A model generated the notes under the pieces. The model was not told the origin of the DNA and ran no database searches. It worked only from the letters and a program-made list of their open reading frames with translations. Below, piece by piece: positions 46,285 to 54,525 of a DNA stretch of 55,601 nucleotides; position 1 is the first letter of the stretch; the number at the start of each line of letters is the position of its first letter. Source of the stretch: Denitrificimonas caeni. Lineage in GTDB: Bacteria > Pseudomonadota > Gammaproteobacteria > Pseudomonadales > Pseudomonadaceae. Location of the stretch: the NCBI RefSeq assembly GCF_905120345.1, contig NZ_CAJHOA010000011.1:1-55601 (forward strand), in the 5' to 3' direction. The position numbers and the translations under genes were made by a program.

Positions 46285-48117
46285 ATGACAAATAAAAAAC
46301 CTATGGAATTCAATGACATTGAAATTATAGGAAATATAATTAATGAGGTGGGAGATAAAAGTTTAAATCACCTTTCAAGCGCATTCGGTCGAGAAGCTGA
46401 GAGTGAGAAAGATAATTTTCCAGAAGAAATCAGGAAATTATTGCGTCTCCTTAAGGATGTTACATCTATGATGTTAACACCAAGAAGCAATAATGAACCT
46501 TTTAAAGCTCTCATACAGATGGCAGATGGCAGACGTTCAGCATTACCCTGTGACTTCTCTTTAGATGATCTTAGTACCTTGTCAAAAATAATTGATATGC
46601 TTCACCATAAGCCATTGAGAGCAAGAATAGGTGATTTATTATGGGTTTGTAATAAACCAAAAAGTCCTGCGCATGCAAAAACTGCTATAGATTGTTACAT
46701 CTCGGCGGGTATTAATCCTACAACATGGTTGCATAATGGAAAAAAAGAATTCGAACGAGCCTATCGACTAATAAAGTTGCTTAGAGATTCAGAGCGCTTG
46801 GAAAAAATTGAAAAATATCTAGTTGATGCATTCAATACTGATACAGATGAATTTATTGATATTGCACATTCAATAGCTGACCTTGTCGTCGAGGTTGGTG
46901 CCTTAAAAGATTTTACCTTAGATATAGCAGAACGGTTAGAAGCCTTGGGGCTTAAGTTTATGTCTTCTGAGAGTTTTCAGAATGCAACTCGTCATTTTCA
47001 GCTTAGTTCTAGAATGTACAAGAAGATGTCAAATGAATCCAAATACATTTATAACTTAGTCAAGGTGGCGGATTGTTATGCTCAAGATGCTGAGAAGAAT
47101 TTCAACTCAGGAAAAGGGGCGAAACTAATATCAAGTGGTCTTTTTGAAAGTGCTATTCATACTTACAGAAAAGTCCCAAAGAATTTCCGTGAGGAGTATT
47201 CAATTGATCAAAAGATTTCAATGCTTCGGCATAAACTAAACGAAGCAGGTAGACATACTCTAGATGAGATGGCGGCTTTTCGTACACCCTTAGAAGGCGC
47301 TGATGAGGTAGTAGCTGCATCTAAGAGTCATGTGTCAGGTAAAAGCTCTGAATATGAGGCGCTCGTCTATTTTTCTGGAGTATGCAATATTCCAGATTAC
47401 GCTTCATTAAAACAAAGAGAAAAAGAGAATATGAGTCAGTATTTTCTTAGTTCTTTATTTGGCTCAACTCAATACTCAATTGATGGGCGGGTCGTCGCTA
47501 AAACACCATCGGTAGGGTTCAGTGATGATCAAGACTCATTTGATGTTGCACTAGGCGATAAAATGGTTAGGGCTTTTAGTCACGAAGTAGGGTTGAACGT
47601 TCAATTATCTATTATTCCTGCACTGCAACAGATTTTGAGTGAGCATACTTTTAGTAAGAATTTTGTCTTTGAAATGTGTGATTTCAGCCCGCTGGTTCCA
47701 AAATCCAATGTAAATCTGGTGGCGAATGCAATTTGGTTGGGTTTCGAGCTAGATTTCTCTACAGCCATCCATTTAATAGCTCCCCAAATAGAAAAAATTG
47801 TGAGAGAACAATTAAAGAAACACGGTGCCCATACAACTCACATCGACAAAAATGGTATTGAGCATGAAAATGGCTTAAGTACTCTTCTGGATATGCAAGA
47901 AGCTGTAGCAGTTTTTGGTCAAGATAAACTTTTTGAACTAAAAGCTTTATTTGCTAATTCCATAGGTCCAAATTTACGAAATGAAGTGGCACATGGCCTT
48001 TTAACTGATAATGCGGCTTACTCTGCTTCTCCTATTTACGCTTGGTGGATGCTTCTTAGGACGGTTATTCATTCAATAATAGTATCTTCAGAAGAAAGCA
48101 ATGAGGCTGATAATTAA
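46285..48117 (+). CDS. DUF4209-like cassette protein with C-terminal HEPN-type motif
   Basis: 610 aa, the largest cassette gene. Long helical, repeat-like N-terminal region (residues 1-350; e.g. HAKTAIDCYISAGINPTTWL, ATRHFQLSSRMYKKM, TPR-like in spacing). The C-terminal part (about 500-600) carries the DUF4209 signature with R565-N-E-V-A-H570 in LRNEVAHGLLTDNAA. R-N-x3-H fits the Rx4-6H active site of HEPN ribonucleases, which are common in toxin-antitoxin and phage-defence systems. Function is not established; RNase activity is a prediction from the motif. Single-gene cassette between attC 5 and attC 6. Confidence 0.8.
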   Translation: MTNKKPMEFNDIEIIGNIINEVGDKSLNHLSSAFGREAESEKDNFPEEIRKLLRLLKDVTSMMLTPRSNNEPFKALIQMADGRRSALPCDFSLDDLSTLSKIIDMLHHKPLRARIGDLLWVCNKPKSPAHAKTAIDCYISAGINPTTWLHNGKKEFERAYRLIKLLRDSERLEKIEKYLVDAFNTDTDEFIDIAHSIADLVVEVGALKDFTLDIAERLEALGLKFMSSESFQNATRHFQLSSRMYKKMSNESKYIYNLVKVADCYAQDAEKNFNSGKGAKLISSGLFESAIHTYRKVPKNFREEYSIDQKISMLRHKLNEAGRHTLDEMAAFRTPLEGADEVVAASKSHVSGKSSEYEALVYFSGVCNIPDYASLKQREKENMSQYFLSSLFGSTQYSIDGRVVAKTPSVGFSDDQDSFDVALGDKMVRAFSHEVGLNVQLSIIPALQQILSEHTFSKNFVFEMCDFSPLVPKSNVNLVANAIWLGFELDFSTAIHLIAPQIEKIVREQLKKHGAHTTHIDKNGIEHENGLSTLLDMQEAVAVFGQDKLFELKALFANSIGPNLRNEVAHGLLTDNAAYSASPIYAWWMLLRTVIHSIIVSSEESNEADN

Positions 48118-48122
48118 ATCAG

Positions 48123-48195
48123 CACTAACAAACGCGTGAATCGGGACTGGTTTTCCGCTTACGCTCCAAACCAGCCCATTACGCGGGCGTTGCAC
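48123..48195 (+). repeat. attC site 6
   Basis: Left core CACTAAC, right core GTTGCAC, 73 bases. CGGGACTGG and CCAGCCC blocks pair. The right core departs from GTTRRRY at one base. It is directly followed by IS91-related sequence. Confidence 0.8.
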
Positions 48196-48198
48196 ATA

Positions 48199-48211
48199 GC
48201 CGCTACGCGGC
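48199..48211 (+). repeat. Short hairpin upstream of IS91 transposase
   Basis: GCCGC-TAC-GCGGC, 48 bases before the transposase start. IS91-type elements carry small hairpins near their ends; this could be part of one end, but the element ends are not resolved. Confidence 0.3.
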
Positions 48212-48259
48212 AGAGTATTAACGTTGGAGTTATGTATATAACAGCTGAGGACAAAGGAT

Positions 48260-49465
48260 ATGTCCAATCGAGCCATACAAAATCTGTTTGCTTGTTACTC
48301 TGAACAACTTAAGAATACCAAGCAACCGCTTAAAAACCTCAAGGCAATTGATGCGCTAACCCATTGCCGTACACGTGCATTGGGTGCCAGTTATTACCGC
48401 TGCAAGTTAAACCATGCCGAGATAGAGCAACTGCACTCGTGTCGCCATCGCAGCTGTTATGTCTGCGCTCATAAGCAACGCCTTGACTGGATTGAAAAGC
48501 AAAAAGCGCGCTTGCTCGACGTGCCGCACTTTCATGTGATTTTCACCTTGCCTCATGAGTATTTACCGCTGTGGCGTTATAACGAAGCGCTATTTGCTCG
48601 GATTCTGTTTAAAGCCAGCCAAGAAACATTACTGCAATTACTCGTGCAGCAGCGACATGGCGGTGTCACACCTGGGATTCTAATAGCGCTGCATACGTGG
48701 GGACGGCAACTAACACTTCACCCGCATACACATTGCTTGGTGACTGCGGGCGGTCTTGACTCAAACAATGACTGGAAGGCGCTAGGGAGTTACCTCGTAC
48801 CCAGCGCGGTGATTCGCTCGGTCTATCGTGGCAAGCTGCAGTCTTTTATTAAAGCCGCGTTTGATGCGGGAGAGTTGATTTTGCCACCAACAATGTCGGC
48901 CACGCAGTTTTGGTCGATGTATCGGAGTCTGTACAAAAAGCATTGGTGTGTGCGTATTGAAGAGCGCTATGCGCATGGCAAAGGCGTGGTGCTTTATCTT
49001 GCGCGTTATTGCAAAGGCGGCCCTGTTGATCCGCGACAATTAAAGCAGATGACCGCTGACGTTGTGACAATGAGCTATTTGGATCATCGTGATAAACGTA
49101 TTAAACAGCAACGACTCAAACCGATGGATTTTATAAGTCGGCTACTTCAGCATGTGCCACCCAAGGGTTTGCACACCATTCGTTATTACGGGCTGTATGC
49201 TTCTGCGAGTACGTTACGGTATGAGCAATGCCGGCAACAATGCGGAACGGTCGAGTCTATGCCGCATGCAAGTAGTGTTGATCGGCTATCGATGGTAGTT
49301 TATTGCAAAACCTGTGGCGGGCCAGCGCAGTTAAGTCGTCGCTGGTGGGCACGTCGGTCAAAAGGAATTTCCATTAATAAAGAAGCGCTGAGCATTGGTG
49401 TCAGCGGTTCTGTACAACAAGTCGATGAACCGCCCCTTGCGGGTGTTTTTTACAATACGTCCTAA
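48260..49465 (+). CDS. IS91-family rolling-circle transposase
   Basis: HUH-superfamily transposase of the IS91 group, 401 aa, full length. N-terminal zinc-binding domain (CRTRALGASYYRCKLNHAE, SCRHRSCYVCAHKQRLDWIE), then HFHVIFTLPHEYLPLWRYN, the HUH metal motif HPHTH at residues 154-158 (LHPHTHCLVTAGG), and a tyrosine region VLYLARYCKGGPVDP. IS91 elements transpose by a rolling-circle process without duplicating the target and can carry adjacent DNA. GC content is higher than the surrounding cassettes. It sits between attC 6 and the toxin-antitoxin genes, so it interrupts that cassette. Confidence 0.9.
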   Translation: MSNRAIQNLFACYSEQLKNTKQPLKNLKAIDALTHCRTRALGASYYRCKLNHAEIEQLHSCRHRSCYVCAHKQRLDWIEKQKARLLDVPHFHVIFTLPHEYLPLWRYNEALFARILFKASQETLLQLLVQQRHGGVTPGILIALHTWGRQLTLHPHTHCLVTAGGLDSNNDWKALGSYLVPSAVIRSVYRGKLQSFIKAAFDAGELILPPTMSATQFWSMYRSLYKKHWCVRIEERYAHGKGVVLYLARYCKGGPVDPRQLKQMTADVVTMSYLDHRDKRIKQQRLKPMDFISRLLQHVPPKGLHTIRYYGLYASASTLRYEQCRQQCGTVESMPHASSVDRLSMVVYCKTCGGPAQLSRRWWARRSKGISINKEALSIGVSGSVQQVDEPPLAGVFYNTS

Positions 49466-49588
49466 AGCTCCGAATGGGTCTTTTTTTTGGTTAGGCAAGG
49501 ACGGTTATCTAAGCGTTATAAATCACGCTAGCCCTGAGTGTAAGTATGTACTAAGATGTATTACAAACGAATACAGAGGTGTGTTTCG

Positions 49589-49852
49589 ATGAGTATTACA
49601 AGTATCCGGTTAGCCGATGATATAGAGAAGCCACTTGAATCTTTAGCTAGCAAGCTAGATAGAAGTAAAAACTATCTTATAAATCAAGCAATTAAAGAGT
49701 TTTTGGCAAGGCAATCTCTCGAGGACTCTAGGTGGTCAGACACACTTGAGGCCTTAGAGTCTATTAAGTCTGGCAAATCCGTTGCTGAAGCGGATGTGAA
49801 TGCTTGGTTAAACAGCTGGGGCACTGGTGAGCGTAAAGAGCCACCTAAATGA
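49589..49852 (+). CDS. Ribbon-helix-helix antitoxin (CopG/ParD-like)
   Basis: 87 aa from ATG 49589. The N-terminal SITSIRLADDIEKPLESLAS strand-helix-helix (SKNYLINQAIKEFLARQ) is a ribbon-helix-helix DNA-binding fold that should repress its own promoter; the C-terminal part (DTLEALESIKSGKSVAEADV) should wrap the toxin. An in-frame ATG 33 bases earlier gives an odd basic extension and is not favoured. It overlaps the toxin gene by four bases. TGTATTACA just upstream (49557-49565) may be part of an operator. Confidence 0.87.
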   Translation: MSITSIRLADDIEKPLESLASKLDRSKNYLINQAIKEFLARQSLEDSRWSDTLEALESIKSGKSVAEADVNAWLNSWGTGERKEPPK

Positions 49853-50139
49853 TTGAGGTTAAGTATTCCCCGGAATCGCTCGAAGACCTTCAACGAGTTG
49901 TCGAGTTTATTGAAGTTAAAAATCCATATGCCGCTCGAAGAATCGTAATTGATCTTCAAGAGGGTGTTTCCAGATTAAAGCAATTTCCGGAAATTGGCTT
50001 ACCCGTATTTAAAGCTCCTGATCCAGAAAGAATCCGAGATTTATATGTTGGTGATTACACCGTGCGGTATTTAATTACTGAAGGCACTGTTTATATTTTG
50101 CGAGTTTGGCACAACAAAGAAAACGAGAAAAATTTATAA
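49849..50139 (+). CDS. ParE/RelE-superfamily toxin
   Basis: 96 aa. The start MIEVKYSPESLEDLQRVVEF, PYAARRIVIDLQEGVSRLKQ, then FPEIGLPVF, and the C-terminal DYTVRYLITEGTVYILRVWH match the ParE/RelE fold. ParE members poison gyrase, RelE members cut mRNA; the exact group cannot be fixed from sequence alone, though the tail VRYLI...VYILRVWH is ParE-like. Four-base overlap with the antitoxin. Toxin-antitoxin cassettes are known stabilisers of chromosomal integrons. The stop falls inside the next attC. Confidence 0.87.
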   Translation: MIEVKYSPESLEDLQRVVEFIEVKNPYAARRIVIDLQEGVSRLKQFPEIGLPVFKAPDPERIRDLYVGDYTVRYLITEGTVYILRVWHNKENEKNL

Positions 50140-50232
50140 CAAGCAGCTGCACTGGACTCTGCAAACTGTCGCGCCTTTTGCTTACGCAAAAACACGCGCC
50201 AATTTTCTCCGCCTGTGAGCTGGGCGTTAGGC
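50134..50232 (+). repeat. attC site 7
   Basis: Left core TTATAAC, right core GTTAGGC, 99 bases. AGCT and CGCGCC blocks pair across halves. The toxin stop codon TAA is in the left core. Confidence 0.8.
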
Positions 50233-50244
50233 GAATTATTCAGC

Positions 50245-51057
50245 ATGGACATAAACTACCGTAATTTGGCTCGAGAACACCTAAGTTATGCTAAAGAAGA
50301 ACTTGATTCAAAAAAAGATCAACGCCTTCGTCATGCTGCTTTGGAGCTAAGAATGGCTATGGAAGCTCTTACATACGATAGGGCTTTAGCATATAAAGAT
50401 GAATTTCCTCCCCGAGAGTATGAGACTTGGCAGCCACGGAAGGTCTTGCTAGTTCTCCTCGAAATTGATCCCTTTGCGGATAAAGACAGTTCATTGGCTG
50501 TGGGTGTTGAGAAGGAGTATGGGAAACCCGCGCCAGAAATGAAATCGCTAGGCTCAGAAGTAGTGCTCAGTATGAAGGTGCTCAAGAAACACTATGATGC
50601 CTTAGGTAGCTATCTACATATTCAATCTTTAAAACATAGTAAGACTGGAGAAGGACTGGATTTCAAACGATTCAGAAATCGTTGTGGGGACATTACTGAG
50701 TTCATTAATAAAGTTTTGTCTTCCTCAGTATTCAATTGCACATTAGGTCGCTTTATGAGCATTAAATGTATTGAATGCGGGAACTCAATCCGTAAACGAA
50801 TTCCTGTTGGAGAGAAAATTTTCGAAGCTAAGTGCTATAACTGTATGGCTACTTATATTGTCACAGATGACGGAGCAGGAAATTTTAAACAGGCACCTCA
50901 TCAGCTCAAGGTCAAATGCGGCGGTACAGGATGCCATCATGAAATTGTTGTATGGCAACATGAGCTAGAGGTTGGTAGGCATTGGAAATGTCCAGAATGC
51001 AGCGGAGTAAATGCCTTTGCGCTAGGGGTTACATATGAAAAAGCGTCTAATAATTAA
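50245..51057 (+). CDS. Zinc-ribbon cassette protein, unknown function
   Basis: No family recognised. 270 aa from ATG 50245; a GTG 30 bases upstream lies inside attC 7 and is less likely. Residues 1-160 are helical (HAALELRMAMEALTYDRALA recalls HEPN-like helices but no RxxxxH motif is visible). Residues 170-255 hold two zinc ribbons: C175/C178 with C197/C200, and C225/C230 with C249/C252. No membrane helix. It is probably a nucleic-acid or protein-binding factor, but this is only a guess. The next gene follows after 75 bases with no clear attC between, so both may belong to one cassette. Confidence 0.75.
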   Translation: MDINYRNLAREHLSYAKEELDSKKDQRLRHAALELRMAMEALTYDRALAYKDEFPPREYETWQPRKVLLVLLEIDPFADKDSSLAVGVEKEYGKPAPEMKSLGSEVVLSMKVLKKHYDALGSYLHIQSLKHSKTGEGLDFKRFRNRCGDITEFINKVLSSSVFNCTLGRFMSIKCIECGNSIRKRIPVGEKIFEAKCYNCMATYIVTDDGAGNFKQAPHQLKVKCGGTGCHHEIVVWQHELEVGRHWKCPECSGVNAFALGVTYEKASNN

Positions 51058-51132
51058 TTTAATTCGCTGATAAATGAGCTTGTACCTTCACTGCTATGCA
51101 GCTCCGACTTCAATACATTTTAAGGAAGAATT

Positions 51133-51519
51133 ATGAAAAAAATTAGTATTGTCATTGTTTTGAGCTTTTGGGCGCAAGTGGTAACCGCGAACCCAATTGA
51201 AGGTTACGCTAAACAGAGTCTTCTTATGTGGGATCCGGTTGAAATTCGAGTAGATGGTGAATCACTCACTATAATCTCCAAGGAGGGAAGAATTACAGAT
51301 CAGGTTTATCGAGCGATGATCGTCAATGGCCTATGCATGGGCACGATTCTCAGCCCGAGTAGTCTCGATGAAATTTCCGAAATCAAAGTTCTAAACCAAT
51401 TTGGCCGTCAAGGTTATGTCTTTAAGGGTGGTAAGGACGAGTGCGAAGAGATCAATAATATGCCTGCAAACAAAACAGAAATGTATATTCTTGGGAAAAC
51501 GCACATGCATGCGAATTAG
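51133..51519 (+). CDS. Small exported cassette protein
   Basis: 128 aa with a clear Sec signal peptide (KKISIVIVLSFWAQVVTANP, cut after ANP-like site). The mature part has two cysteines (LCMGTILSPSSLD and DECEEINNMP) that may form a disulfide. AAGGAAG precedes the ATG. No family recognised; a periplasmic or secreted role is likely. It ends just before attC 8. Confidence 0.7.
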   Translation: MKKISIVIVLSFWAQVVTANPIEGYAKQSLLMWDPVEIRVDGESLTIISKEGRITDQVYRAMIVNGLCMGTILSPSSLDEISEIKVLNQFGRQGYVFKGGKDECEEINNMPANKTEMYILGKTHMHAN

Positions 51520-51527
51520 TAATAAAA

Positions 51528-51611
51528 CATTAACAAATCAAAGTATGAAAAAGCTCATTATATTACGTCTTCAGTACTGTTTTAAGTGTGAGCATACTGG
51601 AGGCGTTAGGG
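51528..51611 (+). repeat. attC site 8
   Basis: Left core CATTAAC, right core GTTAGGG, 84 bases. AGTATG and CATACT blocks pair. The AGGGG at its right end also seems to act as the ribosome site of the next gene. Confidence 0.75.
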
Positions 51612-51618
51612 GTTCATT

Positions 51619-52167
51619 GTGTTAGATCCGATAATAGGATTCTTTGAAAAGTTAATTGATGATTTTTCATGGCGGCGCTTACTTTTGCTCGTAGTCATTC
51701 TGTCGCTCATGGCTTCTTTCGCGTGGATGTATGAATCATATACAGACTCGTTCCAGCTTAAAAGAATGGAGAAACAAGTCGAGCTCTTAGAAAAACTGGT
51801 TAACCTCAACTCGAATAAAGCCATAATCGATAACCAAGAACTGCAGAGTATATATAGGGGGCTCAATAAGAACCTTAATGCTTTAAATTCTGAGAGTGCC
51901 GCTATAGTGCTTTCTCCTCCTGTCACACAGACATTGGCAGCATTGCTTCCGTGGTTATTACTAATGATGTTACTTCTACTTTTTAAAAAAAAGACGGGGG
52001 GTGAAGCAGCAGCTGGTGTGGCTGTAGTTTCAATCCCAGTAGCTTTTATTGGTTATTGGTTGCCTCAATTTGAGCAAGCTTGGATTAATTATGTGCTATA
52101 CCCCGTAGCATCTTTTGTATTGCTAATAGGTGCAGTCATCTGGTGGCAGGGTACCAAAAATGTCTAA
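51619..52167 (+). CDS. Cassette membrane protein with coiled coil
   Basis: No family recognised. 182 aa from GTG 51619, with AGGGG from the attC right core just upstream. One membrane helix near residues 18-40 (LLLLVVILSLMASFAWMYE), a coiled-coil segment (LKRMEKQVELLEKLVNLN), then three more helices (about 100-120 LAALLPWLLLMMLLLLF, 128-148, 155-177 ending LIGAVIWW). Topology suggests a small membrane anchor or pore; function unknown. Confidence 0.65.
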   Translation: MLDPIIGFFEKLIDDFSWRRLLLLVVILSLMASFAWMYESYTDSFQLKRMEKQVELLEKLVNLNSNKAIIDNQELQSIYRGLNKNLNALNSESAAIVLSPPVTQTLAALLPWLLLMMLLLLFKKKTGGEAAAGVAVVSIPVAFIGYWLPQFEQAWINYVLYPVASFVLLIGAVIWWQGTKNV

Positions 52168-52422
52168 AAAGGCCAGTATGAGTAATCAGGAAATTACTGT
52201 TTCACTCTTGTTTTAGGCACTTTCTAACAAATGGAGTCGATATGCTTTTTATTTATAGTGGGCTAGTTATTATCTATTAGAAAACCTCAGTAAAGAAAGG
52301 GTGAATTACGCGTTCCGCTGACTACTATCAAAAATTTGTCAGCCAAGAAAATCAGGCACTATCAATGGTTTATAATACCTAGCTGAAAATATTAGTGTTG
52401 CTACAACAGCAGCGCAACCAAA
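52168..52422. other. Non-coding tail of last cassette
   Basis: 255 bases with no reading frame of note. It sits between the membrane-protein stop and attC 9; perhaps the remains of a decayed cassette gene. Confidence 0.4.
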
Positions 52423-52494
52423 GCCTAACAAGCGCATGTTGTCGGACTGATTTTCCGCTGCGCTTCAAACCAGCCGCAAATACGGGCGTTATAG
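52423..52494 (+). repeat. attC site 9 (last)
   Basis: Left core GCCTAAC, right core GTTATAG, 72 bases; near-identical to attC 5 and very similar to attC 4. It marks the right end of the array. Confidence 0.88.
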
Positions 52495-52572
52495 CCGTTT
52501 TGTCATAGAGATTGAAGTGGCATAACAACGTTGTTTATTAAGCCTTCGCCGTTTTTTATAACCTGAATGATG

Positions 52573-52588
52573 AGCAGCAAATGCTGCT
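52573..52588. other. Small hairpin upstream of the channel gene
   Basis: AGCAGC-AAAT-GCTGCT. It lies in the 220-base non-coding gap between the array and the channel gene, where I see nothing else definite. Confidence 0.3.
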
Positions 52589-52715
52589 ATAAACAAGCAC
52601 AGGCATGATGACATGGCACAGCAGCAGACATTGCCGGCTATCCCGTTTATGCTCAGTACTGATTATTAAAACGGCTTTGCCAAATGAAAGGTGTTTTATT
52701 GCTTAATTGACATTG

Positions 52716-54404
52716 ATGGAGTCCATTATCCACTCGCTTGCTCTTACCCCAAAAGCCACTTGGTTAACCTTGGTCTGCGCTTTCTTGACTCTCGCAATAG
52801 TGAGTCTAGTGCCGTCGATGGCATTTGCCGCCACCAGTGAAGGCAGCGCTTCATGGTATGAAGCAGACTTAGCGGCGATTGGTGCACAAGAAAACGCTGA
52901 AGGGCTGAATCGTCGCACTCCCAGAGAGACGGTGCGCAATTTTGTGACTCTCACCGAAACGAAAGAATACCAAAAGGCCGCTGAGTTTTTAAACTTAGGA
53001 GATTTGCCCCAAGCTGATCGCGCCAAACACGGCGCCGAGCTGGCCCGACAATTAGGTTTGGTGATTGACCGGCAGCTGTGGATTGATTGGTCCAGCTTGT
53101 CGGCTCGGCCCGATGCTATGCAGGATCAAGGTCCTGCTAATCATCCGCTTACCGGTAAAGCGCGGCGCGATATTGGCTTAAAAATGGTGAAGCTCAACAG
53201 CCAAACCTATGAAATTCGCTTAGCTCGCTATAAGAACAAAGGCAGAGAGCCGGTGTGGCTATTCACACCGCAGACCGTAGAAAATATTCCCATTTTGTAT
53301 GAAGCATACGGGCCTCATATATTTGAGGCTTATATTCCTAGCAGCCTTAAACAACGAGTGGGTGGCTTACGGCTTTGGGAATGGATAGCGCTGCCATTGC
53401 TGCTGTGTGCACTGCTTGGCTTGGGCTGGCTGATTAACCGCATGATGCGATGGCTAGGCTATAAGGCTAACAGTCCTCTCTTGCGCCAAGCTGCAGAGAA
53501 GACACGGCTGCCGCTGGCTTTGGTGGCAATGGCTATTGCGGCACAGCTCTTTTTTAAGATGGGGGTGTCATTTTCTGGCCCCGCCACCAATATCGTGCGA
53601 CCGTTTTTAATTATTATCGTCGTCTCAGGGTTAGGCATGGCGGCTCTTAAAATTATTGATGTCATCCTTGATCGAGTGACGCTACGGGTGATAGGTGATA
53701 TCGACGATACGCGCAGTATTAAAAAGCGCGAACTTTACACTTCTATCTATGCACTGCGCCGGGTGGTGGTACTGGTGATGGTGGCGATATCGGCAATAGT
53801 GCTATTGATCCAGCTAAACTTGTTTGAATCCTTAGGCATGTCATTGCTGGCTTCGGCTGGGGTGGTGACGGTGTTACTGGGGATAGCTGGGCAGGCGGTG
53901 CTGGGTAATATCATGGCCTCTTTGCAAATCGCCTTAGCTAAACCGGTGCGCATTGGCGACAGTGTATTATTTGAAGGTAACTGGGCTTATGTAGAGAGTA
54001 TTTTTTATACTTTTATTCGCCTGCGTACATGGGACGAGCGGCGCATTATCGTGCCGGTTAAGTATTTCGTTTCGCAGCCCTTTGAAAACTGGTCAGTAAA
54101 AGATGCTCGGATCATGAATACAATTGTGCTGTTTTTGGATCACAGTGCCGATATTCGCCAACTGCGTGAGGTATTCATTGAGCTGGCAAAAAATGATGAG
54201 GGGGTTATCGATTATCATACGCTGGCCGCCAGTGTCACCCAGCATTCTCGTGCTGGCCAAGAGTTATCTTTTTATGCCATGTCTCCCGATCCTTCTACCG
54301 CGTGGGCAACGGCGATGCGCCTGCGCGAAGCCATGCTGGATCATGTACGCAGCCATCATCCTGATTGGTGGCCTTATGAGCGATTTGATGGCCCGCATAT
54401 TTAG
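52716..54404 (+). CDS. Mechanosensitive channel, MscS family
   Basis: 562 aa. A cleaved signal or first helix (about 12-35, TLVCAFLTLAIVSLVPSMAF) precedes a ~170 residue periplasmic domain, then membrane helices near 220-240, 270-288, 295-315 and 345-370, and the MscS pore helix (LLASAGVVTVLLGIAGQAVL followed by GNIMASLQIALAKPVRIGDS). The cytosolic MscS beta domain follows (VESIFYTFIRLRTWDERRII). It releases solutes on osmotic downshift. Start uncertain: TTG codons at 52707 and 52713 precede the ATG at 52716 in frame, and no strong ribosome site is seen for any. First single-copy gene after the cassette array. Confidence 0.88.
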   Translation: MESIIHSLALTPKATWLTLVCAFLTLAIVSLVPSMAFAATSEGSASWYEADLAAIGAQENAEGLNRRTPRETVRNFVTLTETKEYQKAAEFLNLGDLPQADRAKHGAELARQLGLVIDRQLWIDWSSLSARPDAMQDQGPANHPLTGKARRDIGLKMVKLNSQTYEIRLARYKNKGREPVWLFTPQTVENIPILYEAYGPHIFEAYIPSSLKQRVGGLRLWEWIALPLLLCALLGLGWLINRMMRWLGYKANSPLLRQAAEKTRLPLALVAMAIAAQLFFKMGVSFSGPATNIVRPFLIIIVVSGLGMAALKIIDVILDRVTLRVIGDIDDTRSIKKRELYTSIYALRRVVVLVMVAISAIVLLIQLNLFESLGMSLLASAGVVTVLLGIAGQAVLGNIMASLQIALAKPVRIGDSVLFEGNWAYVESIFYTFIRLRTWDERRIIVPVKYFVSQPFENWSVKDARIMNTIVLFLDHSADIRQLREVFIELAKNDEGVIDYHTLAASVTQHSRAGQELSFYAMSPDPSTAWATAMRLREAMLDHVRSHHPDWWPYERFDGPHI

Positions 54405-54525
54405 CCGCAGCTGACGGCGGTGAAGCCCCATTTAGATACAAAGTCAGATGATTAAACGTCAATTAAAAAGGGTTAGCGCAGATTAACTATTTTTATGACA
54501 TTGGTTATTATTTATTGCCATTATG

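Larger units (their letters stand above)
40477..52494 (+). mobile_element. Integron gene-cassette array without integrase (CALIN-type)
   Basis: All genes from about 40.5 to 52.2 kb are on the plus strand, and single genes or pairs are separated by imperfect palindromes beginning with xxxTAAC or RYYYAAC and ending with GTTRRRY-like cores, the structure of attC recombination sites. I count nine convincing sites, several closely similar to each other (those ending at 45359, 46247, 48195 and 52494), as in chromosomal integrons. Stop codons of cassette genes often fall in or just before the left core. No tyrosine recombinase (IntI) is encoded in the window. Gene content is AT-rich compared with both flanks. 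An IS91-family element sits inside the array. Confidence 0.85.

Noticed and set aside
51058-51132. Possible attC between the zinc-ribbon gene and the exported-protein gene
   Set aside because: No GTT-type right core and no cross-pairing of the ends.
52707-52715. TTG start for the MscS-family gene
   Set aside because: Two TTG codons precede the ATG in frame, but neither has a well-placed ribosome site; ATG kept, with low certainty.
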